This document shows positions 24,011-35,023 of a stretch of 41,209 nt of DNA, piece by piece. The first letter of the stretch is position 1. Each line of letters starts with the position of its first letter. Under the pieces are notes generated by a model that did not search any database, had not been told where the DNA came from, and was given only the letters and a program-made list of their open reading frames with translations. The DNA is taken from contig JADHYX010000136.1 in NCBI GenBank assembly GCA_027604685.1, positions 1 through 41,209 on the forward strand. Direction: 5' to 3'. The translations under genes and the position numbers were made by a program. This DNA comes from Lobulomyces angularis. Lineage: Eukaryota; Chytridiomycota; Chytridiomycetes; Lobulomycetales; Lobulomycetaceae.

Positions 24011-24884
24011 ATGCAGCACACTATTTTCAACCTTCTTGCTCTATTCTATGGGTTAGAAATAATCTTAACAGGAAGCATTTTACCACCTTCCGACAATTTA
24101 CCATGGTTGGCATTTAAAGAGTTTGCGTAAGTAGTTACAGTTGTTGTTAAATGCAATAATTTATTACTTCAATTTATTCTCCTTTTCTTATTAAACCTCA
24201 ATCTAATACCCATTTCAAAGGTACGCTTTAGATCCCTTGAGCTGGGATGACCCAGCAAGTGAGTTTTAAATTTATCACTCCTAACTAATTTCTCTTTTTT
24301 ATCAGATCCTACCATTGACCCTTGTTTAACACCTTATTGTTTATATCCTGGATTATTTATGTACCAAGTATTTAATAGCTGTAACCTTACTTTAACAAAG
24401 CAATTGGACAAAAATCAAAATCCCCCAAGTGTAGCTAAATTAAAATCTATAATTAGTGACTGTATATGTGGTGACCCTTCCAGGGATACCAACTCGCTTA
24501 TTTCGTCTGTGAGTGACTCTGTTTACTCACCTAATTTTCTAATCATTAAGTTAGATGTTTGAACAGTGTACCAGTTGCTATCATAGTTTCAATAAAACGA
24601 AACTTAATTCTACAACTTGGATCAAAGCTTGTTCATGTGTCGACCCAAGTCCTTATGGTAAAAATATAATTTTGTTAATTACTAAATATATTTTGACTTT
24701 AGAAGCGTTATTGAACATGGGTGATCCCACATATTGTAAAAAAGTTTCTGTAAAGAATAGAAATCCTGGTGTGCAAAATCGACCATTTCCGGCACAAATT
24801 CCAGTCCAGGTTAACCAAACTACATCAAATTCCGCCTCAACTTCTGGATTACCACCTTCGGCTCCAACTTCTTCAATGGCATAG
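24011..24884 (+). CDS. Orphan secreted cysteine-rich protein with repeated CxCxDPS motif
   Basis: Five exons (24011-24126, 24221-24258, 24306-24508, 24567-24657, 24703-24884) give 209 aa. The N-terminus is a likely signal peptide (MQHTIFNLLALFYGLEIIL). The mature part has ten cysteines: C58, C63, C77, C104, C106, C120, C123, C141, C143 and C161. The motif C-x-C-x-D-P-S occurs twice (104-110 and 141-147), each time after a stretch that begins with cysteines, so the protein looks like an internal duplication. N-glycosylation sequons lie at 78, 128 and 133. The last 45 residues are rich in Ser, Thr, Pro and Gln, with no hydrophobic end that would suggest a GPI anchor. I do not recognise the family; a wall-associated or secreted effector-like role is only a guess. 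Confidence 0.75.
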
Positions 24885-25292
24885 TAGTTTCTGCCAGTTA
24901 GTTATTAAAAGTTTGGACTTTTAAAAAATCAAACATCAATCGTGTTGTTATGGTTATTGTTTTTTTATGTAGAATAAAATATTCTCCAATACCATATTTA
25001 AGTAAACTCACATTTATAAAAAGTAAATCTTTTAAAAATTTTGAAATACTGTTGTAAATGCTGATTATACATTAAGAAAAAGACATAAATTTATTTATCA
25101 CGGTGAAATGTTCATTATTTTAGTATATGTGCTTTAGATTGTTGAATTTTTTTAAACAACAAACTTTTGTACTACGATATAAAATAGGTGATATTTAAAA
25201 AAAAAAAAAAAAAATTAACATTTGGAAATTACTGAGATCAAATTAACTTTAAGCAACATACAGAAAATTAACAATCAATACTAAATATCAGA
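24885..25292. other. Intergenic region between secreted protein and Sec61 beta
   Basis: These 408 bp are AT-rich and include an AATAAA-type polyadenylation signal (about 24972) and a poly-A tract near 25198-25215. No gene was recognised. The sequence serves as the 3' flank of one gene and the promoter of the next. Confidence 0.5.
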
Positions 25293-25625
25293 ATGAATAC
25301 AGCCTCTTCTTTACGAAAAAGAAATGCCAAATCCTCTGAAAGTGCAAAAAATGCAAACAAAAATGGCTCTTCTGGTACCCTTTTTCATATCTTCACTATT
25401 ACGAAATTTTAAATCTACTAATTTTTTTTAAAAGCTACAATGATGAAAATGTATTCTCAAGACGATACGCCTGGAATTCAAGTGTATGACTTTTTTTTTT
25501 TAAGCTTTTAGTACCTTTATTTATTTTTCTTTTTTAGTGATCCTGTTTCAGTTTTAGTTGGTTCTTTAACATTCATTGCTAGTGTTTTCATATTGCATAT
25601 TGTTGGAAAATATACAAAAGCTTAA
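25293..25625 (+). CDS. SBH1: Sec61 beta (Sbh1), ER translocon subunit
   Basis: Three exons (25293-25374, 25435-25483, 25538-25625) give 72 aa. The order is a Ser/Lys/Asn-rich cytosolic N-terminus, then the signature TMMKMYSQDDTPGIQV (family form: a T-M followed by YTDDxPGLKI), then DPVSVLVGSLTFIASVFILHIVGKYTKA as a single tail-anchored helix. This is the small non-essential subunit of the Sec61 protein-conducting channel in the ER membrane. Length and layout match fungal Sbh1. The introns are 60 and 54 nt, and the second splits the valine codon before DPVSV. Confidence 0.93.
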
Positions 25626-25804
25626 ATTTATAAATAATAAACTTATTTACATATATATAATTTTTTTTATGATGTGATAAAGATATTTACATTTTAATTA
25701 ATCGATTAAAGTTGAAAACAAAATATAACAGAAAAATGATTTTTTTTTTTTTACTAGTATCATAAACATAAATTAATAAATAAATTTTCTTGAATTTAAA
25801 GGGT

Positions 25805-27339
25805 TTAAAATTTAACTCTATAGGTGGATCCAGGAATATCAATAATTCTGGTTTTGCCATCTAAGTTATTTTTTCCATCAACGATTAAACCTTCATCAGA
25901 CCAGCATATCAGTTTACTTTCCTCCACCATAATAGTTTCATCATTACGGCCCAAATCCCTTTTAGAAATATCCTTCTTAAAGTTTTGAACAATGGAGTTC
26001 ATAATATTCGTAAATCGAAACTCAATGAAACTTTTTGATAACGTATGTTTATGGATTTGCTTATGACTATTATTTAACATGGCAAATTTTATTCTCATCC
26101 CACTTTTCAAATCTAAAACAGTTTTTACCGAAAGAAACCCTTTAGATGGGTCACCACTATTAATTTCTAAAACATTAAATTTTTTTGGGTCATTATAGTG
26201 GTAAACTTTAATGAACAATCTTTTAAAATCTTCTTCCTCTTCTTGTGTCCTATATATGTTGTCAGTTTTAATGCTTTTTTCCACAATTCCACTTTTAGAA
26301 TGTAATTCTCTTAATAAACTACTCGCTGCGTTCTGCCCATTTAAGCTCGTAATGATATTTCCACGGCAACTAGGAAAATTGTCTTACATAAAACAAGCGC
26401 ATAATCTTCATATTATACCTTGTTATCTCATATTCGTTGTCAAATTCGATAAGGTTATTAAATTGCAAAAAACCACATATTGAGTTTTCCGTGTGATCTT
26501 CTTTATTTATTTCGAAATTTAATGCGATTCCCACTAAACCCTTAGAAAAAACTTGATCATCTTTAAACAATGTAAATGGTAAACCATTTTCGAATGGAGT
26601 TTTCGTTGCAATTATTCCTTTTAAAGGAAAAGTTGACTATTGAAAAATAAAATAAAATTTTACCATACCAGTTTTGATGGTATCTTTACTAAAGAGATTA
26701 TCTAGTTTGTTAAAAAGATGATATGGGTCCTTGTCACTTAAACATAAAATTAAAGTTGGAGGCAGTCTACTTTAATACAAGATAATTTAGTAAAACTAAT
26801 CAGTTCAGTACTTTTTAAAAACAGCAAACTCTTTAGGGATATCTTCGTACAGAACGGGTTCAGATTTGGCATCGTTGTCGTTTTCTTTTAAATCAAACCC
26901 ACCAAGGTTATTAAAGGAAGAGTGACTCTCTTTAAATGTAGTGTTGTTTTGAAAGTCGTTGGTATCGCTTTTAAACCACCTTCCTACTGATTTTGAGTTT
27001 GTAGTCCAGTTTGCATTGCTGTAAAACGTAGTGAAAGTTTTCAGATTTTTGAAGCTAGTGACTGAAACACCTTGTTTTCCTTGAGTAGAAGAAATGGAGT
27101 CAGTGACAGCACCTATCACAAAAATTAAACTACCTTTAAGCATTTTTCATACCTATATAATTGCTAGTAACTCCATGTGATCGTAGTACTTTAAATACGT
27201 CTTTTGGCTCAATAAAGTAGTTTGGGGATATAAACACCAGGTTTGGTGATTCGTTTTCCTTTTTTAAATAGGTTAAACATTTAGATAATGCCTTGTCAAG
27301 GTTTGTAGAAAAACTGGTAACTGTTCTAAACTTCATCAA
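25805..27339 (-). CDS. FIST-domain protein (FIST_N plus FIST_C), possible frameshift
   Basis: Exons 27339-27153, 27112-26812, 26769-26669, then 26560-26419 and 26369-25805 give 431 aa. The N-terminus reads like a FIST_N domain: periodic helix LDKALSKCLTYLK, strand NLVFISPNYFI, then SNYIGAVTDSISS. The C-terminal half has the FIST_C-like SLNGQNAASSLLREL. FIST domains are predicted small-ligand sensors in bacterial signalling proteins and occur in eukaryotic FBXO22-like proteins; the fungal role is unknown. One problem: the DNA at 26584-26618 encodes a family-like phrase (IIATKTPFENG), but its frame shifts by one base against the following TLFKDDQVFSKGLVG. Either 26561-26668 is a 108-nt intron, as annotated here, or the gene has a one-base insertion near 26580. 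Function stays open. Confidence 0.7.
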
Positions 27340-27563
27340 AAAATACAGGGTTTGGGGTTTTCAAAGTTTAAGTTGAAGCAGCTGCAAAAATCAGTTTTTT
27401 GATTCAAAGTTATAATTTATCAGAAAACAATGATTTCGATTAACGCTGCATCCTTGTTGTAGTTGTTTTATTATTATTGTGATGCTAAAGTATCTGTGTA
27501 ACACTTCATCCCTCCATTTTTTTTTTTTTTTTCCAATTTTAATTTTCGATCATCCACATCAAT
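27340..27563. promoter_or_regulatory. Divergent promoter region, FIST gene / NAC beta
   Basis: These 224 bp separate two divergent start codons, with a T-run at about 27519-27533. Inferred from position only; no specific regulator site was recognised. Confidence 0.4.
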
Positions 27564-28277
27564 ATGAATCCAGGTTTGAAGAGGAAGATGTTATATTATC
27601 TTTAATGCTCAATTTTTAATTAGAAAGACTTGCTAAATTACAAGCTAATGCTGCCAGTGTTAGAATTGGGGGAAAAGTAAAATTTTATTTTATTTGTTGT
27701 ATAATTAATTATGAAATTAACTTTTAACAGGGTACTGCCCGTAGAAAGGTGAAAAAAGTTCATAAGACAGCGTCAGGTAAAAAATATATTTTCTAATTGT
27801 CTCTAAACTATTTTTTAGGAGACGACAAGAAACTTCAAACAGCCCTAAAAAAATTAAACATGCAACCGTTAGCTGGTATTGAAGAAGTAAATATGTTTAA
27901 ACAAGATGGTACCGTTCTTCACTTCATTAACCCTAAAGGTATACTATATTATTTAAGTACACTATTTTTTTAACAACCCACTGACATAATAAAGTTGAGT
28001 GTTCAGTTGCTCATAGCACCCTGTCTATTCAAGGTGCTGGAGAAGTGAAAGAACTTGGTGAACTAGTACCCGGAATACTTTCCCAGCTAGGGCCTGATTC
28101 ATTAAATAGTTTAAAAAAACTAGCCGAAAACTTTCAACAAGCAGCAAAGGGTGGATTAGATTCAAATGATGACGATGTACCAGATTTGGTTGAAAATTTG
28201 TAAATATCTTTAATGCTATTCCATTTTTTAAGTTTATTTTTAAAAAATTTTTTAGTGAAGCTGTTTCTGAGCAATAA
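27564..28277 (+). CDS. EGD1: Nascent polypeptide-associated complex beta subunit (BTF3/Egd1)
   Basis: Six exons (27564-27573, 27624-27676, 27731-27776, 27819-27938, 27995-28199, 28256-28277) give 151 aa. The sequence [20 protein letters not shown], then [12 protein letters not shown], is the ribosome-binding signature of the NAC beta subunit. The NAC domain follows ([39 protein letters not shown]), then the C-terminal VPDLVENFEAVSEQ. With the alpha subunit it binds nascent chains at the ribosome exit and guards ER targeting. The start codon sits in a 10-nt first exon and the last seven codons in a 22-nt final exon. Both are supported by phase and by the conserved protein ends. It lies in tandem upstream of the cysteine-less TMX-like gene. 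Confidence 0.95.
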
Positions 28278-28328
28278 TTTTGTTATTAAAACTAGAACTT
28301 AGGCTAAAAAAAATTTTTTGTTGGTGAT

Positions 28329-28370
28329 TATAATATTGAATTGAACTAATATAATATTGAATTGAACTAA
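28329..28370. repeat. Perfect 21-bp tandem duplication
   Basis: The 21-mer beginning tataatattgaattgaacta occurs twice head to tail with no mismatch, just downstream of the NAC beta gene. Being perfect, it is a recent duplication or the seed of a minisatellite. It lies outside any coding exon. Confidence 0.85.
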
Positions 28371-28567
28371 TGTTTATTGCATTACATTTAGTATTTTTTT
28401 TAATTTAATTTTTTTAATTATAATTTTTTAAAAAAAATAGTAAAATAAATAACTAAATTAACATTAGTTTTAAAAAAATTTTTTTTTCTTTTAATGTTAT
28501 GAATAAAAAATAATTTTAAGATTTGATGTGGTGTAACGAATAAAAAAACTTCATAACCTGTTATTTG

Positions 28568-29373
28568 ATGAATGATCTAAAAAGAATTACCTTATTCTTG
28601 TTTCTTCTTACATTATTGTTTAAAGCAGTTAGATCTGATGAAGACCTCAAATTTGTTCACGAAATTGAAGATAGTGATGAATATATGCTTCATAAAGGAA
28701 AATGGTTAATCTTATTTTATGCGGAATGGAATGAAGATTCACTAAAAGTAAATTAAAAAAAAAAAATATTCTTTAATTGTTTAAAAAATTTTTTATTGTA
28801 AAAACTATAGGTTTCAAAAGAGTTTTCAAACTACAAAAATCTTCCAAACGATTTAAACGTAGCGAAAATCGACATGAATAAGAATAGAGTTACATCAACT
28901 AGGTTTATTATAAACAAGTTACCTCAAATTTTTTTTTTAAACAATTATGAGGGCGAAGAAGCAAAAAATAAAAGACAGTTGAGAAGTCTGAAAGAATTAA
29001 GCCCAACTTGTTTCAAGGAAAAATGTGTTTTAAACTGGTTAGGAAATGACTGGGGTGAAAAGGAAATAGATTATTGGTTTGACCCCTTTGGATTTTATGG
29101 CAACCTTTTAGGATTTGGAGTTAATATGTTTTTTGGTTTTTTGAAATTTTGGTGGTTGTTTGTTTTCCTTGCGGTGGCATCGGTAACATTCTTCCATTTT
29201 AACTTTATAAATCTTTTCTTTTTTTTAAAAAAATATTAAAATTTCGTTACAAAAAAAAAAAGGTTGCGTATCAATACTACATTGCAATTTCTACTACGCT
29301 AAAAAAGAACGAATTTCATGAAAGCTATGATAGCCTAAGTGATTTTGCAAAAGATAAAAAGAAAAAAATTTAA
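28568..29373 (+). CDS. TMX-like ER thioredoxin-fold membrane protein without CxxC
   Basis: Three exons (28568-28747, 28811-29182, 29263-29373) give 220 aa. The layout is a signal peptide (about 1-22), a thioredoxin-like domain with WLILFYAEWNEDSLKVSKEF, a cis-Pro strand (KLPQIFFLNN), a hydrophobic membrane segment (about 150-190) and a basic tail. The place where PDI enzymes have W-C-x-x-C here reads W54-N-E-D-S, so the protein cannot do thiol-disulfide exchange at that site. It ends in KKKKI, which fits the KKxx ER-retrieval rule (Lys at -3 and -4) and suggests ER residence with a cytosolic C-terminus. It resembles the TMX protein at 19963-20809 in order of parts and may be an old paralogue. 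A non-catalytic chaperone or scaffold role is inferred. Confidence 0.75.
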
Positions 29374-29725
29374 TTACAATCAAGTGATCGCTAGTAAAAT
29401 TTTTTTTTTTTTTTTTTTGTTATATTTTTCTTTTTTTTTATTATAATTTTATAAATTTTTAAAGCTAACTAGTTTATAGTTGTTCAATTTGAAAAAAATT
29501 CAATTATAATTTGAAAAAAATTACTTTTGCTTTTTTTTGATATCATCAATGCATGAAAAAATTTGCAAGGAGCATTATTATAAATATGCGTATTATAATT
29601 TTATTCTAAATTAAAATTATGTATATATAACAAAAAATAATACATTAGATGGAAAAAAAAAAAAAAAAAAAAAAGTGATTTGTAAGTAGTAAAGTCTATA
29701 AAAAAACAAAACAAAAAAATATTAG
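29374..29725. other. Convergent intergenic region
   Basis: These 352 bp lie between two stop codons facing each other. They contain A and T homopolymers, including a long A-run near 29653-29673, and two close copies of aatttgaaaaaaatt (about 29487 and 29509). No gene was recognised; it should hold both polyadenylation regions. Confidence 0.5.
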
Positions 29726-32700
29726 TTAATCAGAACTCTTCATTTCCTTTTCTTTTTTTAAATCATTTCCAGTTACACCTAAGTTGGTAGTACTGCTAGC
29801 TTTACTATCCTTCCCAGAAGCATCTTGAAATTTAATGTAAATATCTCTAATTTGCTCCCAGGAAACATTTTGACTTGGCCAGAAGTCTTTCACATATTTC
29901 CACAATTTTTTTTCTAAAGCGGAATCTTTTTCTTCTGAGCAGCAGAACATTACTCTGTCCCCAACCTTGAATAGGTTTTCTTTCAGCGCGACAGTAGGAG
30001 AATTGGAACTTAAACTATCCTTCAAATTCCGTAAATTCTCAATGATAGGCTCCAGCAGTTCCCTAACTCTTTCTCCATTAATTTCAGTCGCTTTGCTATT
30101 AGATGAAGTTCTTTTTTTTATATTGGAAAAAGTAGGTAAAGATTTCATGTCAGCAGATTCTCGCGAATTCATGGTCTGCCTTTTAGTAGGTTTTCTCACA
30201 AATATCTCTTCGCTGCCACTGTCATCTTTCTTAGCCTTCTTTCTTTTATTGAGCTTATGAAGGCCATCCCTTAATTCGTCATCTTCACAAAGGACTTTTA
30301 AAACACTTAGTGCTCTTCGGTATAAATGAAGGGTCCCAGGAAGTGTCGACTTATCATCTTTACCCTCATCCTCCTCTTTACCACCCCCACTTTTCTTATC
30401 TAGATTAAATTTATGTTTAAATCCAAGTATAGGGTCATTTTTTATCATTTCCCAAGACTGAATACCAAGTCCATGTTTAAATAGTCCCACCATTAAAAGG
30501 GAATCGTCTTTTGGACCCCAACTACATCCCCATTGTCTAACAGGTTTAATTTTAGAACTTATTCTAAAACTTTTAAACTGCTGTTCTGTTGTCGAAGCAT
30601 CAAAACGATTTGTTAATGCTTTCAAAAGATTCACATGGCAGACGAGCTTCACAGCATTGAATTGCTTAAAATCATATATATCGCCATATAAGACTTTAGT
30701 TTTTACTGAAAAGGTTGAACAGTACTTTTCCACTTCTTTTTTTTTGCTTTCAGAAAGTTTTCCATTTTTTTCGCTACCACTGGAGATACCTTTTGATACT
30801 GCTTCATATGCCACATCTATCATTTTATCTGCTGCTGAAAGGATTATTTCTTTTTCAACACCATCTAATTCAGCATCTTCAATAACTTGTTGAAGTCTTA
30901 ATCGTGGATGACCAAATTTTGTCATTGCTGTGTATAATGATCGCAGCTCCTTTTCATCTAGAGGGCTATTACCATCATTTGACTTTCTTTTTTTCCGCAA
31001 ACTGGTACTGACTTTTTTTCTTTTTCTTCTACCTTCGTCATCTTGCCGGCCCTCGTTGGCATATGTCATAGTTGCCGTCCGTTTTCTGCCACCGTACTCC
31101 TCTTTTAATTGTTTTTCCTCATCACTTAAACTTAATTTGGGTTGTTCACTCTCGGGTATAATTTCTCCCCAACTCATTTGGCCAACACCAACGTCAGCCA
31201 CCTTCCATTGCTCTACAAATGCTGCACCACCATCGCTAGCGCCTCCGGCTTGCTCAATAATCTGATCACTATGTTCAGCTCTAGCAAGAATGTCATCCAA
31301 GTTAAATTCCTCCAGTTTGTTTTTGGGAACAGCACCGGATCCATCTTCTTCATTAGAAGCCGCTGCAGCTGCTGCATTTTCTTCATCATGTTGCTTAAAT
31401 AAATTCTGAGCACCAAATTTCAAAACTAATTCTAGTTCCTCCCTCGACAACTTGCCACTAGCATCAATTTTACTTTTCTTATTTTTATAGATCATACTTT
31501 CACCAGTCGTGTCCATTTGTTTAATTATACAGTATTCAATTACCATTTTTCTTTTGGCTCTTTCAATAATTTCTTCTTCAATGGTATTTTTACTAACAAA
31601 GCGATAAATGTTCACTGTTTTTTTTTGTCCTATTCTGTGAGCTCTCGCCATTGCTTGTAAATCTGAAAAAAAAAAAAGAAAAAAAAAAATTAAATAACAT
31701 AATATTCATATTCTATACCATTCTGTGGGTTCCAATCAGAGTCGAAGATGATAACAGTATCAGCGGTTTCCAAATTTAATCCTAATCCACCAGCTTTCGT
31801 GGAAAGTAAAAAGCAAAAGTCAGTTGAATCTGGAGCGTTAAAGTGCTCCATTGATCTCTTTCTAGCGTCACTACCGGTGGATCCATCTAATCTCTGAAAA
31901 ACGTATCCTTTCATTATTAAATAATCAGTTAAAACATCCAACATCATCACAAACTGAGAAAAAATTAAAACTCTATTTCCATCGGCTTTTAACCTTTCTA
32001 AAAGTTTATCCAGTAATACCATTTTACCAGAATTCATAATCAAACCTGTTGAAAATTTAAGTTAAAAAAAAAAAACACTTTCAGCAAATTTTTACCTCTC
32101 AACCTTTCTTCCTTATTTTTTGTTAAGGGTTCCGCATTTGGAAACAAATATGGATGGTTGGAACACATTCGTAATTTCATTGCAATATTCATTAAGCTCA
32201 CTTTTTCTCCACCAGATTTATTTAATTGTGCAAAATTTTTTGTGTATATATTTTTATAATATGTAAGTTGCATTGGGGAGAGTTCAATTCTCAAAATTCT
32301 TTCTGTTTTTTGTGGTAAACTCTTTTCTACATCTGTCTTTAGCCTTCTTAGCATGTAACCCTTTAGTTTTGCTTGAAGTTTGCTAATGTTTTCCGCTTGT
32401 ACTTCATCCTCATTATTATCAACTCCAATTTCAAATCCCTCAAATTCAGAAAATTTGTCAGGCATGAGAAACTGGGTTAAACTTAACAACTCTTTGATTG
32501 AATTTTGCAAAGGCGTACCAGTGATAAGTAACCTATTCTGGGTATAAAAATCTTTTAAGGCTTCATGAAGCTGAGATTCGCTATTTTTCAATCGATGGGC
32601 CTCATCAACTGCTAAGTACATCCATTTTATTTGCCCTAACTCATCTTTGTCTTTCAGTATTAATTCAAATGTAGTGAGTAAAGCATTAAATTTTAGCTTT

Positions 32701-34705
32701 TCTGTTCCTTCAAAATAAAATTCATGTTCTCGAATAACACTGCGAGAAGCACCATTCCCATTATAAACCAACATATTAATTTCTGGTGCCCTAAATTATT
32801 CAATTAAGAATTTTGTCAAAGTATAGAGCTGTACCATTTATTAAATTCCCTTGCCCAATTGGAGAGGGTAGATAATGGAACCACCACCAAAAATGGCCCG
32901 TAGAGATTAATGGTATTAAATAGATATTGTAGGAAACTAATAGTTTGTATAGTTTTTCCCAAGCCCATCTATGGCAATAAAGCTTTAAAAAAAATTCTTT
33001 AGCCTACCTCATCTGCAAGAATTCCATTGTCATTTTGATGCCAAAGGTATGCCATCCAATTAACACCTTCCAGCTGATAAGACCTCAATGTACCACCCTT
33101 CATATATTTTGGCTGAACAGAAAACGGTTTAAACACTGGTCGATGTTTTGTTACTGAAGCGCTTTTATGAGGAACTTTCTCACTACTATTTCTATCAAGG
33201 AGGCTAAAAAAAAAAATTGAAATCAATTCACAATCTTTAACTTATAATATAAACCTATCAATTTCGTTTTGATATTCGTTGGATAACAAATGACTTGGCT
33301 CCCAAGTACAATTCTCATAACTTAAATTCTTCCATTTAACAAAATATTCTAATTTAGCGCTGTTGTTAAAGGTGTCCTCGTCATCATCATCTTCAATGCT
33401 TGATACACATTCCCTTACACTTACAATCCTTTCAACTTTGGTATAATCCTCATAGGTTTGTCTCTCTATTTCCTTATTTATATCCAAATGCTCAATTTCC
33501 TCTTTTGAAATATCTGATTGCTGGCGATATTCTTCTTCTTGTTGCATTTTTTTTTGATAATTTTCTAATTTGCGGTATCCTTTAATTCCTTTTAAATCAG
33601 CAGCAATTTCCCAAGTGTTGTGAATATGGGACTTATTTTTCCATTTTATTAGAAATTTTACATCTAAAAAAATGTTATTTTTTTTTAATTTTTTAAGGTG
33701 AAAAATCAATTAAAATAGAAAAGGCATTATTATCGTGCCGGAAAACACTGGACAAAAATAAAATAATAAGGAAGTGTATTGATTACCATTTTCCTCTTTT
33801 TTATTATCTATGATAATTTCAATTGCGTCAGCTTCGGGTTCATCTGCGTTTTCATATATATATTCAATTACATTTTCTTCATCATTTAATCCTAGCATTT
33901 CATCAATTAAACTTTCATCATAATTTAATCCATCGTTACGATTATGAGGATTAACATAGTTACTGACACTCATGTCGTCCACTGGTATACCGTCATCAAC
34001 AAGTTTTTTTTTTTTTGTCTTGTTTTTTTTTTTTTTTGACCCTTTTTTTTTACTTGATGGTCTATAATCTTGCTCACTGTCACTACTATCATTTTCTGAA
34101 CTAAATTTTACTATTATGTTGTTAAAAAAAATTTTGTAAAAGAGTGATAAAAGATTTAAAATACAAAGAAAAAAAGAAACAAAAATTTTTTTCTATTTTT
34201 TTTTTATACCTTTTTTTATCTTCTTTACTTTGATAACGTTAAACTTTTTTTTTGCTTTATACTTGGATTTTTTTTTTCTTGACCCATACTCACTTTCATC
34301 GCTGTTATCAACATCATCATCAAAATCTGATGGATCCTGATCATTGTACTGCTCATCAGAAGGATATTCATTATCGTCGTACTGATCTTCATCATCAGAC
34401 AATGGCTGTTTTGGGTATTTACTCTTTTTTGGTACAAAACTATCATCTTCTTCATCACCTTGTTCGGAATTGGATTCTTCTTCTTGCTCAGAATCTTCAA
34501 CGTTTAAATAATTTTGATCCTGTTTTAAATTTGAGTTTATTTTATTGGATAACATTGGTATTTTTATGGTTGTATTTGGTAACTCAGTTACTTCAGAATT
34601 CTCATTATTTGTCTTTTTATTTATACTAGCGCTCAAATTTTTTTTATTAGCATCTATGCTAGGTGAATTTGTATTAGAAAGAGGTGTTGGTGAAGGAAAA
34701 TCCAT
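29726..34705 (-). CDS. CHD1: CHD1 chromatin-remodelling ATPase
   Basis: Eight exons (34705-34210, 34110-33787, 33663-33255, 33203-33008, 32968-32835, 32790-32096, 32045-31719, 31662-29726) give 1,505 aa, close to yeast Chd1 (1,468). An acidic/Lys-rich N-terminus is followed by two chromodomains: [19 protein letters not shown] (from about 274) and [19 protein letters not shown]. The Snf2 ATPase has ADEMGLGKT split by an intron (474-481), DEAH (582-585), the [16 protein letters not shown] and KAGGLGLNL helicase-C motifs, and ARAHRIGQ (about 866). The DNA-binding SANT (about 1,095-1,135) and SLIDE ([21 protein letters not shown], about 1,240-1,285) come next, then the C-terminal helical CHCT domain (about 1,390-1,470). 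This order is specific to CHD1, which slides and spaces nucleosomes over transcribed genes. The start MDFPSPTP was chosen because it is the ATG nearest the first coding region; ATG-lacking sequence lies upstream. Confidence 0.95.
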
Positions 34706-35023
34706 TGTCCAAGAAAAAGAAAAAAAAAAAATTATTAAATTATTAAAATTCAAAACCAAATTTTTTTTTTTTCTTTTACTTATAATTTTATTTTTTTTAT
34801 TTACTATAAAAAAAAGTTAAATAATAATACTTAAAAAATATATGTTTATATATTTTATATTTTTTATTTATTAAAAAAAATAAAAAAATTCTATATAATA
34901 ATGCAACTTTTCATTTGGAACTAGATTTTTTTTTTTAGTTAGAAGAGAAAAATATAAAATTTATACCTATATGCACAAAAAAATTAAAAAAAAAAGTCTA
35001 AATAAGAGGTAACATGATAAAAT
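34706..35023. other. Intergenic region upstream of CHD1
   Basis: These 318 bp are A/T homopolymers and short AT repeats between two genes on the same strand. They hold the CHD1 promoter and the end of the Crz1-like gene. No other feature was recognised. Confidence 0.5.

Noticed and set aside
30657..31402. Plus-strand frames of 78 to 111 codons
   Set aside because: They are antisense to the long conserved CHD1 exon and carry no domain.
34225..34629. Met/Lys-rich and His-rich frames on both strands
   Set aside because: They are shadow frames of the acidic CHD1 N-terminus; the CHD1 frame alone connects by splicing to the chromodomains.
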